The position numbers and the translations under genes are program-made. This document shows positions 1 through 7,851 of a stretch of 64,000 nt of DNA, piece by piece. The notes below the pieces were generated by a model. The model was not told the origin of the DNA. It made no database searches and worked only from the letters and a program-made list of their open reading frames with translations. The number at the start of each line of letters is the position of its first letter. Within the stretch, counting starts at the first letter, position 1. Source of the stretch: Bacteroidota bacterium. Its GTDB lineage: Bacteria > Bacteroidota > Bacteroidia > Bacteroidales > Lentimicrobiaceae. The stretch is from contig JAEZDY010000038.1 in NCBI GenBank assembly GCA_023417935.1, forward strand, positions 1 to 64,000, given 5' to 3'.

Positions 1-445
1 ATGGTTTTGAATACACTCTCTGCCCGTTAATGTTAACTATGTCCATAGTAAGATTCCTAACATAGTCACTCCTGTATGTTGTAACATCCATAACACCCTG
101 CCAGGTGCCGGTTTCAATTGTTTCAGGTAAATATATAACTGTATAATCTTCAGCCGGATTGGGGACAATTGTAAGCTTTGTAATTCCTTTATCAGATTGA
201 TTCTTTAAGCCAGTGATAATATTGCAAGCTAATTCAACAGTGCCTGAGGTGATTGTTGTAGGACAGAGACTGTCATAAATTAATTGGTCAGTGTTTAAAT
301 CTGCAAACACCAGGTCTTCTGTATATTTGATAATCATGACGTCTCTTGCCGAATAGTTGTAATTTGCATAAATCAATAATTTATTGTCGTAAGTAATTAC
401 TGCAGATTCTGTGAATGATTTTGTTATTAACATTAACCATCCGGA
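1..445 (-). pseudogene. 3' part of a T9SS-secreted protein, truncated at its 5' end and running off the left edge
   Basis: Read on the minus strand, this stretch is open from about 445 down to base 1. It encodes a region with DSLCP and a following CNIITGL, then a typical start of a type A T9SS sorting domain (LTIVPNPAEDY, then DIVNINGQRVYSK). Such domains direct secretion through the type IX system and surface attachment. The frame has a stop at 446-448, and the only nearby ATG (431-433) leaves no signal peptide. The N-terminal body is therefore missing at this locus, or lies in a frame I cannot join. It meets a plus-strand frame head-to-head at 411-445. A pseudogene remnant or an assembly or recombination breakpoint both fit. 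The coding identification is good; the gene status is uncertain. Confidence 0.6.
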
Positions 446-668
446 TTATGTTAGAAGCGGCCATTGGTTCATCTATCTCAATCTATCAAATCTAGGCAAT
501 AGAACCTTGAGTTGTCACACCTCCAATGATGTTCTTATTGGAGATGTTTTGACTAAAGGTAGTATTATCATAAAAGAAAAGAATTCAGATACTGTAATTG
601 TAAAAAACAAAGACAAACCAGATTTTTACTTTATACTTCTAAAAAAAGGCGAAGATCCCTTTGAATAA
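411..668 (+). CDS. orphan hypothetical ORF, probably an N-terminally truncated protein
   Basis: An 85-codon frame begins at a GTG; the frame is open back to 393. It has protein-like composition (for example HPDYVRSGHWFIYL near its start and KPDFYFILLKKGEDPFE at its end). There is no signal peptide, no recognisable domain, and no ATG or clear ribosome site at the start. It overlaps the 5' end of the broken minus-strand T9SS fragment, so both lose their N-termini at the same place. I cannot name a family. It could be the C-terminal piece of a gene cut by recombination, or spurious. Confidence 0.3.
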   Translation: MNDFVININHPDYVRSGHWFIYLNLSNLGNRTLSCHTSNDVLIGDVLTKGSIIIKEKNSDTVIVKNKDKPDFYFILLKKGEDPFE

Positions 669-970
669 TTAAGTACTATTCCTTAAATTCTGCCATTTCA
701 CCACAAAGGATACGAGTCGCAATGATTGCGTCTGAACAATGGATAGGTTCTTGTTCCGCACCTAACGGAGCGGTGTAGGTGTGGGGCCCTATAATTCTAC
801 CGATCTTTCTCACCTACGGAGCGTTGTTAATAGTACCTCTGGTTTTAACCAGAAATTAAGAATGATGCCAGTCTCTGCTTTTCTTAATACATGTGTGTAT
901 AATATAAATATAACGCCAGACGTTGTAGGTAATCCTGTGATGAAAAACAATTATTTTAAATAGAACTATA
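669..970. repeat. repeat-rich intergenic region with several small inverted and direct repeats
   Basis: No convincing gene lies here. There is an imperfect inverted repeat at 716-732 (GTCGCAAT/ATTGCGTC). There are two near copies of CCTA(A)CGGAGCG at 761-772 and 813-823, and an inverted repeat TCTGGTT..AACCAGA at 838-853. Together they resemble the REP-like intergenic elements common in Bacteroidota. A 60-codon frame at 781-963 runs through the repeats and is probably not a gene. A promoter for the MutS-like gene could lie at the right end, but I see no clear element. Confidence 0.5.
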
Positions 971-2242
971 ATGTTTAATATTCGCGATTTGCACATTGAA
1001 AAGGAATTACTTCCTCTGATAGATTTCACCACAAATGAATTCTCACGTAATGTGTTGCTTGAGATACTTAATCAACCCCTTGATTCAGTGGAAGAGATTT
1101 TTCAGAGGCAGATAGTTATTAAGGGATTCATTGCTAATTATGAAATTTTAAAAAACTATACCTATTCCCGAAGAGAGCTGATGGAGATTTTATTGTTTCT
1201 CAAGCAATCAAATTTTAGAGAAAATCACAAAAGAAATCAGAGATTGCAACTTTTATTTTCAGAGCAAAACAGACACAGACAAGCCAGCAATTTAATACAA
1301 GTAGTTCTGTTTTTGAATAGGCTGCAATTATATTATATTTCCAGATTAAACTTAACAACCTTCCCTGAGAGTTATAAAAAAGACTTAATCAAGATTAGTG
1401 ATTTTCTTAGAGGCTTAGACCTGCCAAAATATGAATTATTAATTAGAGAACAAAAATTCAAAGTCAAACATATTGTTGAACTAACCAGGTTATACGCAAA
1501 ACCAATATTAAACGGAGAATTTGAAGATTTCTGGAATACCCTTTTTACGTTTGAAGCTTATCTTTCAATTAGTTTAGGGATTGTTAAACATAAATGGGAA
1601 TTCCCATCTTTTTCAAAGACTGAATTTACACTAGTTGATTTTTATCATCCGATGTTGGTGAACCCTGTTGTAAATAGTTTTACCACAAAAAGTAATGTAG
1701 TTTTAATAACTGGTCCTAATATGTCAGGAAAGTCAACATTCCTGAAGGCAGTGGGTCTTTGCGTTTATCTTGCTCACATTGGATTGGGAGTGCCAGCCAG
1801 AAAGGCTAACATATTTTTTACTGATTCAATTTCTATATCGATCAATCTTAATGATGATATTCTGAGCGGTTATAGCCACTTTATGACAGAAGTCATAAAC
1901 CTAAAAAAGGTAATTACCGAAGCCACTGAGAATAAACATTGTTTCGCGGCATTTGATGAGTTATTCAGAGGTACCAACAATGAAGACGCAGTAGAAATAA
2001 GTGCAACGACTATAAAAGGATTGACAAAGTTTAGAAATTCAATCTTTTTTATCTCTACGCACCTTCAGGAACTGAAAGAAATAGATGAAGTTAAAGAGCA
2101 AAAAATTTCTACCTTTTACATAGACTGTGAATTGAAGGATAATAATCCTGTATTTACTTATGAGGTAAAAGAAGGATGGTCGAACCTAAAAGTAGGACGA
2201 ATATTATTTGAAAAAGAAGGGTTGAACGACTTGTTAAATTAA
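971..2242 (+). CDS. MutS-family DNA mismatch repair-type ATPase (short form)
   Basis: The 423-residue protein has the C-terminal MutS ATPase domain: Walker A GPNMSGKST at residues 248-256, and Walker B ending in D329-E330 (FDELFRGTNNEDA), the highly conserved MutS motif. The N-terminal 240 residues are mainly helical and match the MutS core/lever region. The mismatch-binding domains I and II of true MutS are absent, and so is the Smr nuclease domain of MutS2. Short MutS-like ATPases of this kind are widespread in Bacteroidota, and their role is not well defined. The ATG at 971 directly precedes a good N-terminus. It stands alone, with a TTGAACAACA repeat array just downstream. Confidence 0.85.
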   Translation: MFNIRDLHIEKELLPLIDFTTNEFSRNVLLEILNQPLDSVEEIFQRQIVIKGFIANYEILKNYTYSRRELMEILLFLKQSNFRENHKRNQRLQLLFSEQNRHRQASNLIQVVLFLNRLQLYYISRLNLTTFPESYKKDLIKISDFLRGLDLPKYELLIREQKFKVKHIVELTRLYAKPILNGEFEDFWNTLFTFEAYLSISLGIVKHKWEFPSFSKTEFTLVDFYHPMLVNPVVNSFTTKSNVVLITGPNMSGKSTFLKAVGLCVYLAHIGLGVPARKANIFFTDSISISINLNDDILSGYSHFMTEVINLKKVITEATENKHCFAAFDELFRGTNNEDAVEISATTIKGLTKFRNSIFFISTHLQELKEIDEVKEQKISTFYIDCELKDNNPVFTYEVKEGWSNLKVGRILFEKEGLNDLLN

Positions 2243-2270
2243 GTCAGACAACGAAACTGATTCTTCAATC

Positions 2271-2330
2271 TTGAACCACCTTGAACAACATTGAACAACA
2301 TTGAACAACATTGAACCATTTGAACTATCT
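2271..2330. repeat. tandem array of a 10-bp unit (TTGAACAACA)
   Basis: Five adjacent units start at 2271, 2281, 2291, 2301 and 2311. The middle three are identical (TTGAACAACA); the outer two are variants ending in CACC and CATT. A partial TTGAAC follows. The array sits between the convergent MutS-like gene and the broken T9SS gene. A related array with the same TTGAAC core, inverted, lies at 31756-31795. Confidence 0.9.
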
Positions 2331-2334
2331 TTCC

Positions 2335-3402
2335 TTATTTCTTCACAAACCTCTGAGTACTTACTCCAAGCCTGGTAGTTACTTTACAAAAATAGATTCC
2401 GGGCTCAAGCTTGCTGATATCTATTGCATTTCCTCTAAGGGTAGCAGAAACGCTTTGCCCGTTGAGTGTGAATATTTCGGCACCGGTGATCTTCTCATCA
2501 GCCTGAAGGTAAATCTCATCGCCTGCAGGATTAGGATAAATTTTGAAAGAATTAGCCTGGAGATGTGGCACACTTATAATGATAGAACTCAGGTATTGGA
2601 ATTGATTTGACTCACCATCTGATGATAAGGTCGCTACTTCGCCAAAGGAGTTGGTAAACCAGCGGTACATAGTTTGTTGAAAGGTTTAGGTTCTGGAAAA
2701 TTCCCAACCGTTTACCATATCCCATGTGAAGGTTGAATCAACATGATTTGACACTTCATTCACACGCAATGCAGGATAGGTGCCAACAGGGGTTATAATG
2801 GTGCCGCTGCCATCAACATTCATAGTCAGGGAAATATTAGAAACTATTAATGAAGAATCAATAAGAAAACCGGCTACCCTTACTGATGTATACCTTTCGC
2901 CGGTAGTAGATGCGGTTGATTGGTTTCCGTAGTTTAAGGGAAGCGGAAGTGTGTTAGGATCAGGGTTGTAGGTTTGAGTTGAGCGAAAGGTGTATTCCGG
3001 TGAACCGAAATAAAGATTCCACCCGATAGCATACATCCCATCAGTGGCAGAATTCCAGAAAATGTAATTGGAGAAATTGCCGTTAATGTCGAAGATGGTT
3101 CTGCCTTCAGCCATGTTAGCACCGGGGAACATCTCATAACCCGGCACTTCTGAAGGGTTAAGATAATCGACAGTGTCACTCATTTGAGGAACTACGGTGC
3201 CGAAATTCCATGTTTGGTTCTGCCCGGCAGTTCCGGGATTAGTCACATTGATTGTATCAATGTCGCGCATAATTACCATTCCTGGCACCGGCATATCTTC
3301 GTGGGTGATGGTTATTTGTGCTGACGCAATAAACGCGCTAAGGAGCACAAAAAGCATAAATAACCATTGGAATGTACGTGAAAAAGTATAGGTTTTTTCC
3401 AT
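2335..3402 (-). pseudogene. T9SS type A sorting-domain protein interrupted by one in-frame TAA
   Basis: The minus-strand frame starts best at ATG 3402, which gives a signal peptide (hydrophobic core WLFMLFVLLSAFIA, then SAQ). An ATG 48 bases upstream would spoil it. About 238 residues of secreted protein follow, to WEFSRT, then a TAA at 2686-2688. The same frame continues without a shift (TFQQTMYRWFTN...) for another 116 residues into a type A sorting domain (SFKIYPNPAGDEIYL ... VSTQRFVKK) that ends at 2335. Without that domain, product made only up to the TAA should not be recognised by T9SS. A nonsense mutation (CAA, AAA or GAA to TAA), a sequencing error, or readthrough would each explain it. 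The body of the protein has no domain I recognise. Confidence 0.75.
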
Positions 3403-3508
3403 AGTTTGTATATTTAAATGATGAGTGTATAAAAAAGAAACAATCTTCAATTAATTAAGTTACATTGCACTTTATTTGCCTTAATTTTATGCCATAAACA
3501 CTATAAGC

Positions 3509-5920
3509 ATGAAGAGTTTAAGTTTGGTTATGCAGTTGGTTCTGCTTCTGATTGTTACATCATGGCGCTCAACTGCACAGGAAACAACACGTCAGTTCTC
3601 AGGTTGGAAGGAAACAGGGAATACTGTTGAAATATCAGTTAATGACGGAAAGTATATTATTCAGCCGATGAACGAAAAGGTGGTGCATGTTACTTTTCAT
3701 CCTGCCGGTAAAGAGCTGAAGAGTTTTTCATACGCTGCAGCGATTAGTCCTGACAAGAATACTAAGTCTGTTATTACTGAAACTGACACACAAATTACTA
3801 TAGATTCGAAAGGAATAGATGTGCTGGTTGAGAAGCATCCTTTTAAGATAAGCTACTCTTTGAATGGGAAACCCCTGTTGGAAGAAGGCAGCGGTTACCG
3901 GGAAGCCGACAGTAGCTGGATGCTTAATTTTAGTATAACGGATGATGAAGTACTTTATGGAGGTGGTGCAAGGGTGTTGGGGATGAACAGACGCGGCAAC
4001 AGGCTTATGCTTTACAACAGGGCGCATTATGGGTATGAAACACGCTCAGAACTGATGAATTACACGTTGCCTCTAACCCTCTCTTCAAATGGTTATGCTG
4101 TTCTGTTTGATAATGCAGGACTTGGGTATCTTGATCTTGACAGTAAGAAAACCAACACTCTTTCATACGAAAGTCACAGCGGAACACCTAATTATTATGT
4201 TATTGCCGGAACTGACTGGTTTGATCTGATGAGTCAGTATACTTTGCTCACGGGTCGACAGCCATTGCCTCCGCGTTGGGCGTTTGGTAATTTCAGTAGT
4301 CGCTTTGGGTACCATACCCAGAAAGAAACGGAAGAAACAGTTGAGATGTATTTCAAAGAAAATATACCACTCGATGCAGTGGTGATAGATATATACTGGT
4401 TTGGTAAAGAGATCAAGGGTGAGATGGGTAATTTGGCATGGTATACTGATAGTTTCCCTTCGCCTGACAAGATGATAAAGAAGTTTGAGAAGAAAGGGGT
4501 ACAAACAATACTTGTTACCGAGCCTTTTATTCTAACCACCTCCAAAAGATGGGATGAAGCTGTAAAAGCGGACATACTGGCAAAAAATGCTGAAGGGAAG
4601 CCTTATACTTTTGATTTCTATTTTGGCAACACCGGACTTATTGATCTGTACAAGCCTGAGGCGAGAGATTGGTTCTGGAATATCTATAAAGAGTTTACAT
4701 TGCAAGGCATCTCAGGCTGGTGGGGTGATTTGGGAGAGCCGGAGGTACATCCCGCTGATATACGTCATGCTGTTGGCACAGGCAATGACATCCACAATGC
4801 CTATGGTCATGAATGGGCAAAACTTATTTATGAGGGCTACCAAAGGGACTTCCCCGATGTCCGCCCCTTTATCCTGATGCGCGCCGGTTATGCAGGATCA
4901 CAGAGATACGGCATGATACCCTGGTCGGGCGATGTTAACCGCAGTTGGGGTGGCCTGGTACCACAACCTGAAATTGCGCTTCAGATGGGCATGCAGGGAT
5001 TGGGGTATATGCATTCCGACCTCGGAGGATTTGCCGGAGGCGACAGTATTAACGATGAACTTTATGTAAGGTGGCTGCAATATGGTGTGTTTCAACCTAT
5101 TTTCCGCCCTCATGGACAGGAACATATTCCCGCAGAACCGGTATTCCAGGCATACAGGACAAAGATGTTCGCTAAACAGGCAATTGACTTGCGTTACAGG
5201 ATGTTGCCCTACAACTATACTTTGGCTCATGTTAACAATACAAAGGGATATCCACACATGCGGCCTCTGTTCTTTTATGAAAAAAACAATCCACAATTGC
5301 TCACCTATGATCTGGCATATATGTGGGGCGATGCTTTCCTGGTGTCGCCGGTAAAAGAACCGGGTATCATGTACCAGGAGATCTATTTGCCTGAAGGGAG
5401 CTACTGGATAGATTTTTATACCAACCAGGCATACCAGGGAGGGAAAACTATCAATTACCCGGTTTCACCTAACAGTATACCAGTGTTGGTAAAAGGAGGC
5501 TCGTTTGTACCATTGAGCCCGGTAACGGGTAATACAAGTACTTATTCGCTTGATGAGTTTGAGATGCATTTTTATGCTGATACTAATGTACGATCTTCAT
5601 CGTATGATCTATACAATGATGACGGTTTAACCCCCAATGCTTATTCAAAAGGGAAGTATGAGATGATGAACTTCACCGCTCAAAATGATCAGCAAACGCT
5701 CACTATCTCGGTACAGAAGCATACAACAGATGCCGGTTATGCCAAAGTAGAGAACAAAGTGAAACTATGTGTAAATAGCCTTTCCGGAAGACCAGAGTCA
5801 GTATTAATAAACGGCCGTAAGCTGAACGATAAAAATATAAGCTGGAATCCCGTTACCAGCAAGTTGATGATTAATGTTAGTTGTACTGTAACCAAGAGTG
5901 AGGTGGTCATAAAGAAATAA
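3509..5920 (+). CDS. secreted glycoside hydrolase family 31 enzyme, Agd31B-like alpha-glucan glucosyltransferase or alpha-glucosidase
   Basis: The 803-residue protein has a signal peptide (residues 1-23, ending STAQ), an N-terminal beta-sandwich, the GH31 barrel and a C-terminal DUF5110-like beta domain. The nucleophile is D407 in GWWGDLGEPE. The acid/base is D475 in WSGDVNRSW. The WWGDLGEPEVHP sequence and the 68-residue spacing between the two aspartates match what I recall of the Cellvibrio oligosaccharide 4-alpha-glucosyltransferase (Agd31B) group rather than the WxDMNE type of plain alpha-glucosidases. The product should process alpha-1,4-glucans in the periplasm or outside the cell. It is divergent from the broken T9SS gene, with about 100 bases between starts. 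There is no SusC/D pair next to it. The family is certain; hydrolysis versus transglycosylation is inferred. Confidence 0.9.
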   Translation: MKSLSLVMQLVLLLIVTSWRSTAQETTRQFSGWKETGNTVEISVNDGKYIIQPMNEKVVHVTFHPAGKELKSFSYAAAISPDKNTKSVITETDTQITIDSKGIDVLVEKHPFKISYSLNGKPLLEEGSGYREADSSWMLNFSITDDEVLYGGGARVLGMNRRGNRLMLYNRAHYGYETRSELMNYTLPLTLSSNGYAVLFDNAGLGYLDLDSKKTNTLSYESHSGTPNYYVIAGTDWFDLMSQYTLLTGRQPLPPRWAFGNFSSRFGYHTQKETEETVEMYFKENIPLDAVVIDIYWFGKEIKGEMGNLAWYTDSFPSPDKMIKKFEKKGVQTILVTEPFILTTSKRWDEAVKADILAKNAEGKPYTFDFYFGNTGLIDLYKPEARDWFWNIYKEFTLQGISGWWGDLGEPEVHPADIRHAVGTGNDIHNAYGHEWAKLIYEGYQRDFPDVRPFILMRAGYAGSQRYGMIPWSGDVNRSWGGLVPQPEIALQMGMQGLGYMHSDLGGFAGGDSINDELYVRWLQYGVFQPIFRPHGQEHIPAEPVFQAYRTKMFAKQAIDLRYRMLPYNYTLAHVNNTKGYPHMRPLFFYEKNNPQLLTYDLAYMWGDAFLVSPVKEPGIMYQEIYLPEGSYWIDFYTNQAYQGGKTINYPVSPNSIPVLVKGGSFVPLSPVTGNTSTYSLDEFEMHFYADTNVRSSSYDLYNDDGLTPNAYSKGKYEMMNFTAQNDQQTLTISVQKHTTDAGYAKVENKVKLCVNSLSGRPESVLINGRKLNDKNISWNPVTSKLMINVSCTVTKSEVVIKK

Positions 5921-5928
5921 ATAATGTA

Positions 5929-6010
5929 GTGACAGGTCGGGACCTGTCCATCACAACAATGGTAAGTCGGGACATGTCCTTCACAACAATGGTAAGGTCG
6001 CGACCAGTTC
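5929..6010. repeat. tandem, partly palindromic GTCGGGAC repeat
   Basis: Units begin at 5936, 5966 and 5997 with spacing 30 and 31 bp. The core GTCGGGAC(C/A)TGTCC is followed by a shared spacer TCACAACAATGGTAA; the third copy is degenerate. The first unit is part of a near-perfect hairpin GACAGGTC-GG-GACCTGTC (5931-5948). It lies between the GH31 gene and the lipoprotein gene. This type of element is common in Bacteroidota intergenic DNA. It may act as a terminator-like structure for the GH31 transcript. Confidence 0.8.
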
Positions 6011-6066
6011 ATTGCTACACACAAGTAAATAGCTTAATTTTGCAAAACGAACCAAATAAAACAATC

Positions 6067-6924
6067 ATGAAAAATCTGATACTATTCACATTAATAACCT
6101 TTACACTCGTTGGCTGCAACAGTAAACAAAAGGAATACCAGGCACTTCAGGAACGGTATGACAGCTTGATGAGTATTGGGTTTACAAAGGACACAGCATT
6201 ATATGGCTATATTGAATCGTTTAACCGGATACAGGCTAACCTTGATTCAATCAAGCAGGCAGAACTGTTGATATCACAAAGCACTTCAGGTACCGGTGAA
6301 TTGCAACCTGACCAAAAAGAACAAATAAACAGGGATATCAACCTTATTTACCAGAAACTGCAGCAAAACAAGAAAACAATTGCAGAGCTAAAGTCAAACT
6401 TACGTAACTCAGGCGGTAAAGTAGCTGAATTGCAGAAAATGATAGACAGGATGTCAGTTATGGTTGAGGAAAAAGAAAATGAGATAGCCTTGTTAAGGGG
6501 TCATTTGGAAGAAATGAATGTTCAGATTGAGTTATTGAATCTGGATATTGATAATCTAACTGCCGATGCTACAGCCAAATCACAAACCATCAGTGAGCAA
6601 ACAACAGCTTTGAACACTGCCTGGTATGTTGTTGGTACAAAGCGTGAACTGTTTGACAATAATATCTTAACCCGCGAAGGTGGATTAGTAGGTATTGGCT
6701 CAAACAAGAAGTTAAAACAAGACTTTAGCCGTGATTATTTTACCGCTGTTGATATTACCACATTACGCTCAATACCGCTCAGTAAAAAGAAAGCTACCCT
6801 TGTAACTACCCATCCTTCACAATCATATAAACTATATGGTGAGAAAGAAAGGGACAGCCTTGTGATTACTAACCCGGCTGAATTCTGGTCAGTATCTAAA
6901 TACCTGGTGATTCTGATTGATTGA
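6067..6924 (+). CDS. coiled-coil lipoprotein of unknown function
   Basis: The 285-residue protein begins at ATG 6067. The frame extends 138 bases further upstream, but that part only translates the GTCGGGAC repeats. Residues 1-17 form a lipoprotein signal with lipobox LVGC (C17). Residues about 20-180 are rich in K, E, Q and L with heptad character (KMIDRMSVMVEEKENEIALLRGHLEEM), so a long coiled coil is likely. The last 100 residues form a compact domain without a recognised family (YVVGTKRELFDNNIL, then GLVGIGSNKKLKQDF). Similar unnamed lipoproteins are common in Bacteroidota. It ends 9 bases from the convergent flavodoxin gene, with no room for a separate terminator. Confidence 0.8.
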   Translation: MKNLILFTLITFTLVGCNSKQKEYQALQERYDSLMSIGFTKDTALYGYIESFNRIQANLDSIKQAELLISQSTSGTGELQPDQKEQINRDINLIYQKLQQNKKTIAELKSNLRNSGGKVAELQKMIDRMSVMVEEKENEIALLRGHLEEMNVQIELLNLDIDNLTADATAKSQTISEQTTALNTAWYVVGTKRELFDNNILTREGGLVGIGSNKKLKQDFSRDYFTAVDITTLRSIPLSKKKATLVTTHPSQSYKLYGEKERDSLVITNPAEFWSVSKYLVILID

Positions 6925-6933
6925 GTAAGAGCA

Positions 6934-7413
6934 TTAACACAATCCCATTTCCTGGGCCAGTTCTTTTATTTGGTCGTGTTTGATCTTAGATACTGACTCA
7001 GTCATTTTGCCGATCTTTTTGATCATGTACTTCTCAATGAAATTCATGTTCTCGAACAACAATTCACCACCAGTGAGTTTAGTGCTTAAAGCATGATTTC
7101 TGAGTGCTTCAGGAAAAGCTGCCTCAAACTGTGCTTTTGCCTTTTCATTCTCTTCCATGCAACTGAGGAAAAGTCCCAATGGCTTAACTGACAGTTCATG
7201 TTGATATGATTCGCAGAACCGGCGAATGCGCTTTTGTACCTGCCCTGCATGAATGGAGCCACCTACAATTACCCTGTCATAGCTACTCAGGTCAGGTCTT
7301 TTTACTTTTTTAAGGTCAATTAGTTCTGCTTTACCGGCCGCAAGGTCGTTGATCATACCAGCAACTTTAGCAGTTGTGCCATGGTGTGTCGTGTAAACGA
7401 TTGCTGTTTTCAT
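6934..7413 (-). CDS. flavodoxin-domain protein, HemG-like
   Basis: The 159-residue protein starts with a flavodoxin FMN loop (IVYTTHHGTTAKVA) and has YDRVIVGGSIHAGQ, the second conserved block of HemG-type flavodoxins. Its C-terminal part (ENMNFIEKYMIKKIGKMTES) resembles the region after the flavin domain in HemG. HemG couples protoporphyrinogen IX oxidation to quinone reduction. No heme gene lies nearby, so a general flavodoxin reductase role is also possible. The start codon overlaps the stop of the upstream lipoprotein gene by 4 bases (7410-7413), which indicates translational coupling. The superfamily is confident; the exact substrate is not. Confidence 0.75.
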   Translation of the reverse strand: MKTAIVYTTHHGTTAKVAGMINDLAAGKAELIDLKKVKRPDLSSYDRVIVGGSIHAGQVQKRIRRFCESYQHELSVKPLGLFLSCMEENEKAKAQFEAAFPEALRNHALSTKLTGGELLFENMNFIEKYMIKKIGKMTESVSKIKHDQIKELAQEMGLC

Positions 7414-7832
7414 TGTTTATCATAATTAGTCTCTGATGTAAGTACACCGGCTTCATTATAGAATTTCCAGATGCCGGTACGTTCACCCATCTTGAAATAA
7501 CCTTCATAATAAAGTGTGCCATTTTTATGGTACACAGTGCGCTTCCCGTCGCTTAAACCATCTTTAAATTCACCCTCACTCCATAGTTGTCCGTTATCAT
7601 ACCATGAGGCCCAATAACCATCGCGCTTATTATCCTTGTAGTTTCCCTCGATGTATTTTTGCCCGTTCTCATGATAATGCACTTCTTTTACCAGTTCTTT
7701 ATCACCTTTGACTGACCTGTAGGTTTTTTCTTGCTTAACCTTACCACTGTCGTAAGTTTCTCTTTCAATGGAATCTCTCTTACAGGCCATCAGGATAGTA
7801 AGTGAGACCAGCAAAATTATAAACTTTTGCAT
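7410..7832 (-). CDS. MORN-like repeat lipoprotein (YwqK-type)
   Basis: The 140-residue protein has a lipoprotein signal (FIILLVSLTILMAC, acyl Cys at 17). It then has about four repeats of the MORN-like pattern YxxGxxxxEGxxKxGxxxGxWxxY (HENGQKYIEGNYKDN, YDNGQLWSEGEFKDG, HKNGTLYYEGYFKMG). This pattern is annotated in databases as the YwqK antitoxin family, but in Bacteroidota it usually marks small surface or periplasmic proteins with no toxin partner, and none is visible here. It overlaps the HemG-like gene by 4 bases, so the two are probably one operon. Confidence 0.85.
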   Translation of the reverse strand: MQKFIILLVSLTILMACKRDSIERETYDSGKVKQEKTYRSVKGDKELVKEVHYHENGQKYIEGNYKDNKRDGYWASWYDNGQLWSEGEFKDGLSDGKRTVYHKNGTLYYEGYFKMGERTGIWKFYNEAGVLTSETNYDKQ

Positions 7833-7851
7833 ATTCAGAATTTAGTTTAGT

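Noticed and set aside
781..963. 60-codon plus-strand frame before the MutS-like gene
   Set aside because: It runs through small direct and inverted repeats, has no recognisable domain or signal, and its composition looks like chance.
5929..6066. Extended N-terminus of the coiled-coil lipoprotein
   Set aside because: The extra residues are translated GTCGGGAC repeats and would bury the lipoprotein signal; ATG 6067 starts a proper lipobox peptide.
7410..7832. YwqK-type antitoxin of a toxin-antitoxin pair
   Set aside because: The family name is a database label; the gene is a lipoprotein and its partner is a flavodoxin, not a toxin.
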